A DNA stretch of 64,000 bases from Granulicella mallensis (lineage in GTDB: Bacteria; Acidobacteriota; Terriglobia; Terriglobales; Acidobacteriaceae), in assembly GCF_014203225.1 (NCBI RefSeq), contig NZ_JACHIO010000001.1, positions 186,001 through 250,000 on the forward strand. Reading direction: 5' to 3'. This document shows, one piece after another, positions 27,538 to 35,755 of this stretch (the first letter of the stretch is position 1; each line of letters begins with the position of its first letter). The position numbers were made by a program, and so were the translations under genes. Under the pieces are notes generated by a model. That model was not told where the DNA came from. It made no database searches and saw only the letters and a program-made list of their open reading frames with translations.

Positions 27538-28986
27538 CTATTTTCCGGTGTAGGTGACGTGCCAGACAGAGCGGGAGCCATCGTCGGTAACGAATAAGCT
27601 GCCGTCCTGGGCGATGGCGACGCCTACGGGACGTCCCCAGACCTGGCCGTCTTTGGTGACGAAGCCGGTGAGGAAGTCTTCGTAGCTCCCATCGGCGTGA
27701 CCATTGTGCATCGGGATACGAATGACTTCGTAGCCGGCGCGGTTGGCTCGGTTCCAGGAGCCATGTTCTGCGGCAAAGGCGTCGCCGTCATATTGCTCAG
27801 GGAACTGTTCTTTCTGGTCGGGATAAAAGACCATCTCGAGCGAGGCCATGTGGGGCTGGACGAGCACATCCGGAGTAATCACCTTAGAGGCGAGATCGAC
27901 GCGATTGCAGGTTTTGGCCTCATCCGCGGTAAGTGCGGAGGCCTGCGGATGGGGGCCGGTGCCCTTGGCACAGGGCTCCGGGAGGCGCGGATCCTGATGG
28001 CTGCCCATGTAGTACCAGGGCCAGCCGTAGAAGCCGCCTTCCTTGATCGAGGTGACGTAGTCGGGGACCAGGTGATTGCCCAGATTGTCGCGTTCGTTGG
28101 TAGAGCACCACAGTTGACCTGTATTGGGATTGATGGCTTCTCCGACGCAGTTGCGAATACCGGATGCATAGACCTTGATGAACTTTCCTTCGGGCGTGTA
28201 TTCGAGTACATCAGCCCGGTGGAACTCTTTTGGATGCGTGTCAGGATCATCGATATTTGATCCTGAGCCTACGGAAACTAACATAGACTTGCCGTCTTTT
28301 TTGAAGACAACATCGCGAGTCCAATGACCTCCACCCATGAGCTGGGCATACCCAGGAATATTGGGAACGATCGTTTCAGGAGCACCCGTCGCGTGCAGAT
28401 CCCCTGTGCGATAGGGGATTCGTTGAATGGTAGTGGCATTGCCGACGTAGACGTACTTTGGGTTCTTAGCAGGATAGAACGCAATGCCAAAGGGATGATC
28501 GAGGCCGGTAGCGAATCTTTCAATCTGCGCGGCTTTGCCGTCGGGGCCTACACCGCGAAGGATGAAGATGGTGCCGGCGCCGGAGTCAGCGAGAAAAAGA
28601 TCGCCATTGGGTGCCGTCCTGAGCAGGCGAGGCATCGTAAATGTGCCCCCACTCAACTGCATGTGCTCCTTGTTGTCAGCACGCTGCATGGGAGCGGCAT
28701 CACCTCCGGCGTAAAGCGTCACCGTGAAGCCTGGAGGAGCAATAGGCCAGGCATCCTTTGGGCGGGGAATCAAATGCGGGGTATTGTTAACGGCCTCCTG
28801 AGGTTTGGGCACTGGCAGATCGGCGACTGTAATCTTACGACGGACGCCAGGCTGCTGCTGATTCCAGTCCGCAAAGGCGGCCTGACCAGTGATCGCCTGC
28901 TGAGCGTGGAGTGCAGACGGAAGAAGCGCGGTAAAAACAAGAGCGGCGAATGCATACAACTTTTCGAAGCGTGAATGTCTCATCAT
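27538..28986 (-). CDS. Exported PQQ-dependent-type sugar dehydrogenase (sorbosone dehydrogenase family)
   Basis: The start at 28986 (MMRHSRF) is chosen because GGAG lies six bases upstream; the open frame runs 18 codons further. The 482-residue product has a signal peptide (FAALVFTALLPSALHAQ) and a six-bladed propeller of the glucose/sorbosone dehydrogenase family: LFLADSGAGTIFILRG, GLDHPFGIAFYP, the VSVGSGSNIDD motif, GIRNCVGEAINPNTGQLWCSTNERD, the Trp-rich EGGFYGWPWYYMG and AEHGSWNRANRAGYEV. These are the positions that hold PQQ and calcium in homologues. It would oxidise an aldose or sugar aldehyde in the periplasm and feed electrons to the respiratory chain. It shares an operon with cupin and aldo/keto reductase genes. 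Confidence 0.87.
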   Translation of the reverse strand: MMRHSRFEKLYAFAALVFTALLPSALHAQQAITGQAAFADWNQQQPGVRRKITVADLPVPKPQEAVNNTPHLIPRPKDAWPIAPPGFTVTLYAGGDAAPMQRADNKEHMQLSGGTFTMPRLLRTAPNGDLFLADSGAGTIFILRGVGPDGKAAQIERFATGLDHPFGIAFYPAKNPKYVYVGNATTIQRIPYRTGDLHATGAPETIVPNIPGYAQLMGGGHWTRDVVFKKDGKSMLVSVGSGSNIDDPDTHPKEFHRADVLEYTPEGKFIKVYASGIRNCVGEAINPNTGQLWCSTNERDNLGNHLVPDYVTSIKEGGFYGWPWYYMGSHQDPRLPEPCAKGTGPHPQASALTADEAKTCNRVDLASKVITPDVLVQPHMASLEMVFYPDQKEQFPEQYDGDAFAAEHGSWNRANRAGYEVIRIPMHNGHADGSYEDFLTGFVTKDGQVWGRPVGVAIAQDGSLFVTDDGSRSVWHVTYTGK

Positions 28987-29061
28987 TCTTATCTCCAGAT
29001 ACGTAATTTGGCGACAGTCGATCATGCAGTGGCTTAGCAAGCACAGGTTTTGGCAGTAGCA

Positions 29062-29949
29062 TCAACCGCGTAGACTTGCGGGAGGATGGGTCACAGCGGA
29101 CAACCGGGCATAAGCGCCCTGTGGCAGTTCAAGACTCGCAGCACCGGTATTCTCCTCCAGGTGCTTGACCGAGGACGTTCCGGGAATAGGCAGGATCACT
29201 TTGGAGCGCTTGAGTAGCCAGGCCAGGGCGACCTGCAAAGGAGTCGCGTCAAGATCGTTTGCGACCCTCTTGATGGTGTCATGTGCCTCCTTCGCTTGAC
29301 CGAGCGGAGCCCAGGGAAGAAAGGCGATATTGTTCTGCTCGCAATAATCGACGATGAAGTCAGATTCCCGGTCGGCGAAGCTATAGCGGTTCTGCACTGA
29401 GACAATCGGCACAATCCTGCGGGCCCTCTCCACGTGTTCACGAGTCACATTCGAGAGCGCGACATGGCGAATCTTACCCTGTTCGCGAAGGCTGGCGAGT
29501 GCTTCGATCGACGCCTCGAAGGACACAGCATTATCGGGAGCGTGCAGTTGATAGACGTCGATACGATCCAGCCGCAGACGTTTTAGACTTCCCTCGAGTG
29601 CTTCGGTGAGATGGTTCGGACTGGCATTGTGCGTCCATTGGCCGGGACCTGGGCGCTCCCATCCACCCTTGGTTGCGATCACCAATCCAGCGGGATAGGG
29701 ATAGAGTGCTTCTGCGATCAATTCTTCGGAGGTGCCAGGGCCGTAGGAGTCAGCCTTATCGATCAGGTTCACTCCGAGGTCGATCGCACGCCGAAGAGTC
29801 GCAAGGGACGCAACTTTGTCTGTGGGAGGTCCCCACACACCTGCCCCTGTGATGCGCATCGCACCATAGCCCATCCGATTGACCGTAAGATCACCACCGA
29901 TGGTGAACGTACCAGCTGCTGCGGCTGAAAGAACTTGTTCCTTATCCAT
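29062..29949 (-). CDS. Aldo/keto reductase
   Basis: A 295-residue AKR with the tetrad Asp/Tyr in LIDKADSYGPG (near residues 62-68), Lys in VIATKGGWERPG (near 92) and His in DVYQLHAPD. The late GTSSVKHLEENTGA motif binds the NADPH phosphate. It resembles the YdbC/PhlL-like group that reduces aldehydes and ketones. No signal sequence. Its first eight bases overlap the end of the 59-residue Tat-leader frame, so translation is probably coupled. The sorbosone-dehydrogenase-like gene follows after 75 bases. A role in handling sugar aldehydes or reactive carbonyls is inferred from context only. Confidence 0.88.
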   Translation of the reverse strand: MDKEQVLSAAAAGTFTIGGDLTVNRMGYGAMRITGAGVWGPPTDKVASLATLRRAIDLGVNLIDKADSYGPGTSEELIAEALYPYPAGLVIATKGGWERPGPGQWTHNASPNHLTEALEGSLKRLRLDRIDVYQLHAPDNAVSFEASIEALASLREQGKIRHVALSNVTREHVERARRIVPIVSVQNRYSFADRESDFIVDYCEQNNIAFLPWAPLGQAKEAHDTIKRVANDLDATPLQVALAWLLKRSKVILPIPGTSSVKHLEENTGAASLELPQGAYARLSAVTHPPASLRG

Positions 29950-30121
29950 AAGACTGCTCCTTTTCGTGTTGAGATTTGGGATGTAGGACAGACCCAGCGC
30001 CTGTACTCATGCGGACACTGGGGCACTCTGCAGAAGAAGCTGCCCTGGTCAGAAGGGCTTCGGCCACTGCCATGGCTGATCCTTTGACAGTGACGCTCAA
30101 GAAACCTCTTCTCGTATTCAT
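29942..30121 (-). CDS. Small Tat-leader peptide, 59 residues
   Basis: The frame begins MNTRRGFLSVTVKGSAMAVAEALL, a textbook twin-arginine leader in two parts, followed by only about 35 residues without recognisable fold. Its ATG shares one base with the stop of the upstream cupin gene (TGATG) and GAGG lies eight bases upstream. Its end overlaps the start of the aldo/keto reductase gene by eight bases. This tight packing argues that it is translated. It may be the leader of a gene whose mature part was deleted and joined to the AKR gene, or a true small secreted peptide. ATG 30127 is an alternative start. Confidence 0.55.
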   Translation of the reverse strand: MNTRRGFLSVTVKGSAMAVAEALLTRAASSAECPSVRMSTGAGSVLHPKSQHEKEQSYG

Positions 30122-30648
30122 CAGCATTTCCTCTCTATAGGATCTGGGTCAGTTGGCGTCCAGAAATCGTCAGGCAAATTGACAACGATCGGTTCTGGCG
30201 TACTTCGCACAACCACCCATCGAAACGGTTGCTCCTTCGATGGGTTGAGTTCCTGATGTGGCAACCAACTTGGTACATGGAGAAAATCGCCCGCTCCAAC
30301 AGTGGCCGAGTGTTCTCCAAAATCACCCCACCGCACCGTAGCCTCTCCTTCAAGCACGTAAACTACAGTGTCCTGTTCGCCGTGGTGGTGGATGCCGGTC
30401 TTCGCTGCAGGCTCAACGACAAATAGGCCTGCCCATAACGAGGAAACAATGCCATGCATCGCTGTAATGGCGGACATCCTCAGCGATCCTGACGTCTGTT
30501 GCGTTTCCGTGCTTAACTCAACAGGATGCACGATGCTGATCGTTGAATTCGATCCCGGTTGAGATGCCGCCTCAATAGCAGCTTCCCCCTGCACAGCAAA
30601 CGCGTCAGCTATCGGGCGAGGGAGCGAATCATTCGGTTTCCTTCCCAT
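30121..30648 (-). CDS. Cupin domain protein
   Basis: A 175-residue single-cupin protein with no signal peptide. The core reads AKTGIHHHGEQDTVVYVLEGE (split here as one motif of HHH, E and a Gly-rich turn) and HVPSWLPHQE, giving the 3-His/1-Glu metal site at about residues 86-92 and 131. It is the first gene of the TetR-linked operon, 36 bases downstream of a GTAC-rich palindrome. Small cupins of this kind act as isomerases, dioxygenases or ligand sensors; none can be chosen here. Confidence 0.82.
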   Translation of the reverse strand: MGRKPNDSLPRPIADAFAVQGEAAIEAASQPGSNSTISIVHPVELSTETQQTSGSLRMSAITAMHGIVSSLWAGLFVVEPAAKTGIHHHGEQDTVVYVLEGEATVRWGDFGEHSATVGAGDFLHVPSWLPHQELNPSKEQPFRWVVVRSTPEPIVVNLPDDFWTPTDPDPIERKC

Positions 30649-30684
30649 GTGATCTCCAGGTGGTTCGTGATTGCCTAAAAAACT

Positions 30685-30698
30685 GTACTGTACCGTAC
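30685..30698. promoter_or_regulatory. TetR operator candidate A
   Basis: GTACTGTACCGTAC, an almost perfect dyad followed by a TTACAAT stretch, lies 36 bases before the first cupin gene of the operon. A near-identical copy occurs before the TetR gene (31765-31778). TetR operators in the literature often contain such alternating TAC/GTA half-sites. Confidence 0.65.
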
Positions 30699-30799
30699 AT
30701 TACAATAAGATGCACCCGACAACAAATTCGACGCACCATTCATCCGAGGCACCTGAAGAAACAGGCCGCATAAAATGCCGTGCGTCTATCGCAATTCCA

Positions 30800-31612
30800 C
30801 TACACCTGCGAACAGGCCAGGGGGCGCAGCACAAGGCTCGTCACATTGGATACCGTTGGTGGGTCCAAGTTAAACCTCGAATCTGCAGAGAGCTTCTTCC
30901 AATCGGGATCGGCGGAAAACTTTTCCCAATCTGCCTCAAGCGAAGTCATATCTGGAAAGCTGAGCATATAGGTAAGATTCGGCAGACTCGGTCCAACGAG
31001 TGTATCGGCATAGAAAACTCCGGTAGCACCGGCTTTAGCGAAGATGCCGAACTCGCCGTTATGAAACATCTCCACCTTCCGAACGTGATCCATGTTTGTC
31101 GGCGACTGATACTGGCGAAGGTGATAGATGCGTTTCCCCTTGGTTGCGGCGGCGACTGGTGGAGTGACCTTGGGATATCCCGGGAACGCCCGCAAGAGAG
31201 AACTCTCTATGCGAATATAGGGCGGCATGGCGGCGGGAGCATCCCAGAATGGCGCAGCCGCCTTCATAAAGACATCGTCCTTCGCCAACTCAAGGTCAGC
31301 TGTAACCAGGGTCTCCAACTTCAAGCTGGGCATCAGCAGGTAATAGGACGGGCTATCTGGTCCGAAATAAACAGAGAATGCACCGACTGGCCCAATGCCG
31401 AGCCGGTTCAATGCGGGAATTAAAGCATCGGCAAAAAAATCATTCGTGAGCTTTACTCCCGGTCCATTTGCTAAATGGTATCGGCGCAAATCCATGTACT
31501 CCGGCACAGATTTGTCCGCAATAGTGGCTGTCTGAGCCAGTAAATCACCACCAGCAGCGAGCGAGAGGGCTGAAGCAGCAAGAGAGCTAGAAAGAAAATT
31601 GCGGCGATCCAT
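30800..31612 (-). CDS. NIPSNAP-family protein with Tat-like leader
   Basis: A 270-residue protein beginning MDRRNFLSSSLAASALSL, a twin-arginine-type leader. Two ferredoxin-like NIPSNAP modules follow: one from YMDLRRYHLANG, the second from IYHLRQYQSPTN with the conserved MFHNGEFGIFAKAG and LTYMLSFPDMTSLEADW. NIPSNAP proteins are dimeric alpha+beta-barrel proteins without settled function; bacterial exported versions often accompany sugar or aromatic catabolism. The gene lies upstream of the TetR-linked operon, follows a cupin remnant and shares the second operator. Confidence 0.83.
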   Translation of the reverse strand: MDRRNFLSSSLAASALSLAAGGDLLAQTATIADKSVPEYMDLRRYHLANGPGVKLTNDFFADALIPALNRLGIGPVGAFSVYFGPDSPSYYLLMPSLKLETLVTADLELAKDDVFMKAAAPFWDAPAAMPPYIRIESSLLRAFPGYPKVTPPVAAATKGKRIYHLRQYQSPTNMDHVRKVEMFHNGEFGIFAKAGATGVFYADTLVGPSLPNLTYMLSFPDMTSLEADWEKFSADPDWKKLSADSRFNLDPPTVSNVTSLVLRPLACSQV

Positions 31613-31627
31613 GAAGTCTCCTTGAGA

Positions 31628-31750
31628 TTAGATAACGTTAGGTCCAAACAATTTGCGGTGACCACTTGCAACGTTCTTCGCCTGGCCCTGAGCAAGGATG
31701 ATCGTCAGAGAGATTCCAGCGACAATGGTGGTATTGCATTCTCCATAGGC
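31628..31750 (-). pseudogene. Remnant of a cupin gene N-terminus
   Basis: Read on the minus strand, this stretch gives TTIVAGISLTIILAQGQ, then KNVASGHR, clearly related to the N-terminus of the cupin encoded at 27053 (TAIVTGAALTVVLAQTP, then NSVASGHR). Homology ends right after SGHR, and the frame stops at 31628. The cupin fold itself is missing and the start codon is not visible. The NIPSNAP gene begins 16 bases further on, so the 3' part was evidently replaced. Confidence 0.7.
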
Positions 31751-31764
31751 TTAGCTATTCTGCC

Positions 31765-31778
31765 GTACTGTACAGTAC
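31765..31778. promoter_or_regulatory. TetR operator candidate B
   Basis: A perfect 14-bp palindrome, GTACTGTACAGTAC, lies between the NIPSNAP gene (with its upstream cupin remnant) and the TetR gene. Like site A it is followed by TTACAAT and, about 80 bases on, by an AGGCCGCRTAAAATGC stretch, so the surrounding ~95 bp are a diverged duplication. Confidence 0.7.
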
Positions 31779-31941
31779 GTTACAATATAGAAACAAGTTA
31801 CGACAACCCTATAAGGCTTGCAAGCCAAAGTGGCGTGAAACAATAGGCCGCGTAAAATGCTGCTGGTACAGGGGACTCAAGCTGAAGATTGCATTCGCTG
31901 TTTTTGGAAATGCATTCACGACTTGAGATCGGGAGAGATGA

Positions 31942-32568
31942 ATGCCTAACAAGCGGTCGCGAGGAGAGGTTCGGAACAGCAAGCTCCAAAAAGTCGCAGC
32001 AGACCTGTTTCTAAAGCACGGCTATGAGGGTGTCACCATCGACAAGATTGTCGAGTTGGCTGGCGGATCGAAAAGTACGGTTTACACCGAATTCGGTGGG
32101 AAGTGTGGGCTGTTCATCAGCAGCATCGAGAACCTGTGCCGCGAGGCGAATGAACCGCTCACAAAGATTGACTACGCAGGATTGAACCTTGAAGCGAGTC
32201 TGAAAAAACTCTCTATCCAGATTCTGCATCTCATCACCGCGAAACGGTCCGTGGAGCTTCATCGTCTCGCTATCGGCGAGGCGGTGAACTGTCCTGAAGT
32301 AGGCGAGGCATGGTACACACATGGTCCCGCCAGGACAGCTTCGTTTATACGCGCTCTGTTGGAAAGTCGTCGCGAAGAGCTGCGAAAGACAACGATTCCA
32401 ATTGACCGTATCGCGGTGCTCCTTCACGATTCATTAACGGGAGACATCCTCTACCGTCTGTTGGCAGGAGTCGGTAAGCCTAAGAGCGATGCCGAGCTCG
32501 AGCGATTGGCCTGCACTGCGGTCGACGCCATTCTCGGGAACGTTTGCAGCGATCCATCCAAAAAATAG
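31942..32568 (+). CDS. TetR/AcrR-family transcriptional regulator
   Basis: A 208-residue regulator. The N-terminal helix-turn-helix (about 14-60) reads ADLFLKHGYEGVTIDKIVELAGGSKSTVY in the standard TetR pattern. The C-terminal ligand domain resembles the AefR-like group (HRLAIGEAVNCPEVGEAWY near 110). It is divergent from the NIPSNAP gene, and two copies of a GTAC-rich dyad lie in front of the NIPSNAP gene and the cupin-led operon, so it probably represses both. Ligand unknown; an aldehyde or aromatic compound would fit the oxidoreductases. Confidence 0.9.
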   Translation: MPNKRSRGEVRNSKLQKVAADLFLKHGYEGVTIDKIVELAGGSKSTVYTEFGGKCGLFISSIENLCREANEPLTKIDYAGLNLEASLKKLSIQILHLITAKRSVELHRLAIGEAVNCPEVGEAWYTHGPARTASFIRALLESRREELRKTTIPIDRIAVLLHDSLTGDILYRLLAGVGKPKSDAELERLACTAVDAILGNVCSDPSKK

Positions 32569-32640
32569 CGATTCCCGAGGTTGGATGCCATCCACTTGCA
32601 GAACCGCGTGGTTCCCCTGACGCGTAATCAGTTCTGAAGA

Positions 32641-33051
32641 TCAAGAGATGAAGTCAGTGAAGTGAGTCGTCGTTTTGGGAGACATGAACGTTTCCGAAGA
32701 GCGTAGCTGCTGATTCGTGAGTAGCAGATCAGCAATGATCAGTTGCAGAGCTTCGGATCTTTGCCGCCAGAATGCAGTATCCGCTTCAGGCTCTGGAATT
32801 GCTGGGGACTCGTGGGAGATGACTTCCCTGCCGTGGGCTCCCAATTCAGTCGTGGCACCCGTCGATGCGGAGGCTGCTATTGAGCGGGCGGAGGTGCGCT
32901 TCAGAAGGTGATCAACTGAGACATAGCCCGTACTCATCGCTACGATGAGGAGAGCGCCGATGATCGCCTGTGGGGCCAGTGAGGGCACTCCGGTCCATCT
33001 CGAAGCTGCACCGATAACGAATGCGACAATGAACGCGATCAGGATTTTCAT
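32641..33051 (-). CDS. XapX-domain membrane protein
   Basis: The open frame extends upstream, but ATG 33051 follows AAGGAGGAGAAG and gives a 136-residue protein beginning MKILIAFIVAFVIGAASRW. Two short membrane segments separated by PSLAPQAIIG match the ~50-residue XapX (DUF1427) domain. The remaining ~85 residues are polar, with an acidic PEPEAD stretch and a helical C-terminus (WRQRSEALQLIIADLLL). XapX proteins occur next to oxidoreductases and have no known biochemical role. It is the last gene of the FMN-reductase/SphA operon. Confidence 0.75.
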   Translation of the reverse strand: MKILIAFIVAFVIGAASRWTGVPSLAPQAIIGALLIVAMSTGYVSVDHLLKRTSARSIAASASTGATTELGAHGREVISHESPAIPEPEADTAFWRQRSEALQLIIADLLLTNQQLRSSETFMSPKTTTHFTDFIS

Positions 33052-33080
33052 CTTCTCCTCCTTGGAATACTGCGTTTCGT

Positions 33081-33989
33081 TCAGAAAGTCTTTTCTACCC
33101 TCAGTACGAGCTTGTTTCCTTCGGCACGATTCTTTGCGCCAAGCTCGTGATAACCGTTTGCATAGAAGAACCATTTACCCGAGTTCCAGACCATGCCTGG
33201 ACCGATCGCTCCTACTTGCTCCGGAGAGTTCCGAAGCGGGACGCCATTGATACGGCCATCCGTAATCTGCCGGAGGTAGTAGGCGTTTGGGCCGATCCAA
33301 AGGTGTTTGCCAAAGTTGTATGCGGCGGTGGCGTTGAAGTGGATCGCCTGTCCTGCCTGTGTCGATTGAGCGCCAGTTGCGAATGGCGGGCTATCGTTCG
33401 TCGAATTCCAGAGATAGTGCACGCGCCAACTGGTCTCGATACGTTTAATGGGGAATGCGGTAATCGTATAATACGGATGAACAGTGAATGCATTCGCGCC
33501 GATATTTACAGCAGAAGATCGGGTGTAAGCGCCCACAGGTAGATCGAAATCGAAGACGATTCGCTGGTCGATAGGGACCTTGCCGATCTTTCGCTCGCTC
33601 CATTGAAGAATGAATGGAGACACCGTAAGCGCTCCCCACCCACCGGATTGTCCCGCACTGCCGGCGTTGACGTGCGCGGCAGTCGCCACTACTTCCGTCC
33701 CGTACCATCCGCTCAGAATTCTCTTATGAGTCAGCCACGCGATGTGGGTAAGTTCGCTGATGCTGTTAGTAGCACCGGCTCCTGCAATCGGCCTCCCGTA
33801 GCCGTCTACAACTGATCCTTCATGGGCACCATCTCCAATCTCTTCAATGACCACGCCAGGTCCTGCGATACCGTCGAGAAAGCTGGTATCCCCCAGGTTC
33901 ACCGCCGGCTCCGCAACGTGCGTCTGCGCGACGAGCGAAGCCGAAAAGATGAAGACCAGGAAAAGGACGTATTGGAGCGGCTTGAGCAT
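33081..33989 (-). CDS. SphA/MetA-type outer-membrane protein
   Basis: A 302-residue protein with a signal peptide (YVLFLVFIFSASLVAQ) and beta-barrel character: alternating aromatic strands such as SPFILQWSERKIG, RIVFDFDLPVGAYTRSS and IETSWRVHYLWNS, ending in an aromatic residue (LRVEKTF). It matches the phenol-meta-pathway (SphA/Phenol_MetA_deg) family, whose members are outer-membrane channels near aromatic degradation genes. Its stop is 29 bases before the XapX start, and the FMN reductase stop is nine bases upstream of its own start region, so the three genes are one operon. Confidence 0.82.
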   Translation of the reverse strand: MLKPLQYVLFLVFIFSASLVAQTHVAEPAVNLGDTSFLDGIAGPGVVIEEIGDGAHEGSVVDGYGRPIAGAGATNSISELTHIAWLTHKRILSGWYGTEVVATAAHVNAGSAGQSGGWGALTVSPFILQWSERKIGKVPIDQRIVFDFDLPVGAYTRSSAVNIGANAFTVHPYYTITAFPIKRIETSWRVHYLWNSTNDSPPFATGAQSTQAGQAIHFNATAAYNFGKHLWIGPNAYYLRQITDGRINGVPLRNSPEQVGAIGPGMVWNSGKWFFYANGYHELGAKNRAEGNKLVLRVEKTF

Positions 33990-33998
33990 GATCCTCTC

Positions 33999-34574
33999 CT
34001 ATGCACAAACCAGGCGGCGACCCAGAATCTCTTCACGAAGTCTGTCGAGCGAGCGCAGCATAAAAGTCAGCCCCTGATCGTCCTGATACACATCCTCAGC
34101 GAGCTTGGTGTGAACACCACCGACGACGACCTCTGGCCCCATCACGAGGTGCGCATGCATGGAGATCAGCGTCTCCCGTAGCTGGTACTGAGCCCGGACG
34201 CCGCCCGTAAAGGCTTTCGACGAACTGATGATCGAGACGGGCTTGTCCTTGAAACATGACTCGAAGACCGGCCGGGAGGCCCAGTCGAGTGCATTCTTCA
34301 GAACGCCTGGCATGCCATGGTTATATTCAGGTGTTGCGATCAGGACCCCGTCGCTCGCCGCGATGATCTTCCTGAACGAGGCAACCGAAGGAGTCTCAGG
34401 GCTCCGATCCAGATCCTCGTTATAGAGTGGAATGTCTTCCAGAGTCACCACCTGAATATCGATGGCAGGCGCGGCTTTTTCAGCCAGTATCTTCAGCAGC
34501 GACGTGCTGAAGGACGCTCTGCGGAGGCTTCCTGAAAGGCCAACTACTCGAACTGTTTCTCCCGTGCGGTCCAT
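33999..34574 (-). CDS. NADPH-dependent FMN reductase
   Basis: Start ATG 34574 has AAGGAG five bases upstream; a longer in-frame extension is ignored. The 191-residue flavodoxin-like protein shows VVGLSGSLRRASFS (FMN phosphate loop, residues about 9-22), ATPEYNHGMPGVLKNALDWASRP (the diagnostic PEYN motif, split across residues 80-105) and SSSKAFTGG. It belongs with ChrR/YieF/ArsH-type quinone, chromate or azo reductases. It heads the operon with SphA and XapX and is divergent from a LysR regulator. Confidence 0.9.
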   Translation of the reverse strand: MDRTGETVRVVGLSGSLRRASFSTSLLKILAEKAAPAIDIQVVTLEDIPLYNEDLDRSPETPSVASFRKIIAASDGVLIATPEYNHGMPGVLKNALDWASRPVFESCFKDKPVSIISSSKAFTGGVRAQYQLRETLISMHAHLVMGPEVVVGGVHTKLAEDVYQDDQGLTFMLRSLDRLREEILGRRLVCA

Positions 34575-34700
34575 GTTTTCTCCTTGTCTGTGGCCGCGCC
34601 TAGCGTCCACATTCACAAGGCTAGGCCCCTCTTTTTCATGTGTCCAACGAAAGATTCGCATAACATATATCTGAAGAAATGATGAATAAAGGGAGATCCT

Positions 34701-35651
34701 ATGGAGATACGACATCTGCAGCACTTCATCGCCTTGGCGGAAGAGGGTAAGTTTACGACTGCCGCGCAACGCATGAACATCGTTCAATCAGGACTGTCCA
34801 TGTCCATCAAAGAGCTCGAACAGGAACTCGGGAGTCAACTCGTCACGCGCACGACTCGCAAAGTCTCGTTGACTGCCGCTGGAGAACTCTTCCTTGAACA
34901 TGCGCGTGGTTGTCTCTCTTTGTTGAATGATGGAGTTCAGGCCGTTCGGTCTCAGGATGGTGTCGTCAGAGGTCGTCTGCATCTCGGCATCCTGCAAAGC
35001 CTGACGCCGTACGTGCAACTCGCCGCCTTGCTGCAACGATTTCATTCGTCGTACCCGGAGGTCGAATTCGCAGTTCGAGCTCTTTCTACAGAGGCTGTGC
35101 CTGCGCTGGTGCGCTCGGGATATATAGATCTGAGCTTCCAGGCCATCATTGGCAAAGAGCAGTGGCCCGGAGTCCGGGTCATCCCCTATGCACAAGACTC
35201 GCTCGTTGCGATCTGCTCCAGCAAGCATGCGTTAGCCAGGAAGAGTAGTGTGCAACTCGAAGTGCTCAGCCAAGAGAGCTTTGTGGATCTCACACCCGAG
35301 AGGGCTCTGCGAAAGCTGGTTGATCAGATTTTCACCCAGCACCACTTACCGAGAGCGAGCGTATATCAGGTAAGCGATATTGAGACGCAACTCTATTTCG
35401 TGGCTCATGGTCTTGGCGTCGCAATCGTGCCGTCCGCCCTGGCTCGTTCTTCCACCGCATCCCATCGTCTTCATACGCTGCGGATACTGAGTCAGGCTCC
35501 AAAGCTTCCTAAATGGCGAATCGCAATTTTGACACGGCCAAGGCGGAACGACATTCCTGGGAAGACAACGGTTGAACTCTTTCTGGAGACACTTGCGGAA
35601 CTTTCAAGAAAGACGAAGACCACTGGCGAAACAGAGGGGGCCGCCGGCTAG
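34701..35651 (+). CDS. LysR-family transcriptional regulator
   Basis: A 316-residue LysR protein: N-terminal winged helix (RHLQHFIALAEEGKFTTAAQ, then QSGLSMSIKELEQELG) and a substrate-binding domain from about residue 90 (GRLHLGILQSLTPY). It is divergent from the FMN reductase gene with 126 bp between, which should hold its binding sites and the promoter of the FMN-reductase/SphA/XapX operon. The effector is unknown; redox stress or a quinone is a reasonable guess from the target. Confidence 0.92.
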   Translation: MEIRHLQHFIALAEEGKFTTAAQRMNIVQSGLSMSIKELEQELGSQLVTRTTRKVSLTAAGELFLEHARGCLSLLNDGVQAVRSQDGVVRGRLHLGILQSLTPYVQLAALLQRFHSSYPEVEFAVRALSTEAVPALVRSGYIDLSFQAIIGKEQWPGVRVIPYAQDSLVAICSSKHALARKSSVQLEVLSQESFVDLTPERALRKLVDQIFTQHHLPRASVYQVSDIETQLYFVAHGLGVAIVPSALARSSTASHRLHTLRILSQAPKLPKWRIAILTRPRRNDIPGKTTVELFLETLAELSRKTKTTGETEGAAG

Positions 35652-35677
35652 ATTGGGAAAACATGAAATAGTCATGC

Positions 35678-35697
35678 TCCTACTTTTGTAGGATTCG
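35678..35697 (+). promoter_or_regulatory. GGATTCG-dyad site 1
   Basis: TCCTACTTTTGTAGGATTCG, 58 bases before the first TIM-barrel gene. The inner TCCTAC/GTAGGA arms are perfectly palindromic. One of six related sites, all upstream of carbohydrate genes in the right half of the window. Confidence 0.7.
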
Positions 35698-35755
35698 CAT
35701 AATGGCATGACTGGTGTAACGTGGACGCCGAAGGCAGGAAGGATACCAGGAGCTT

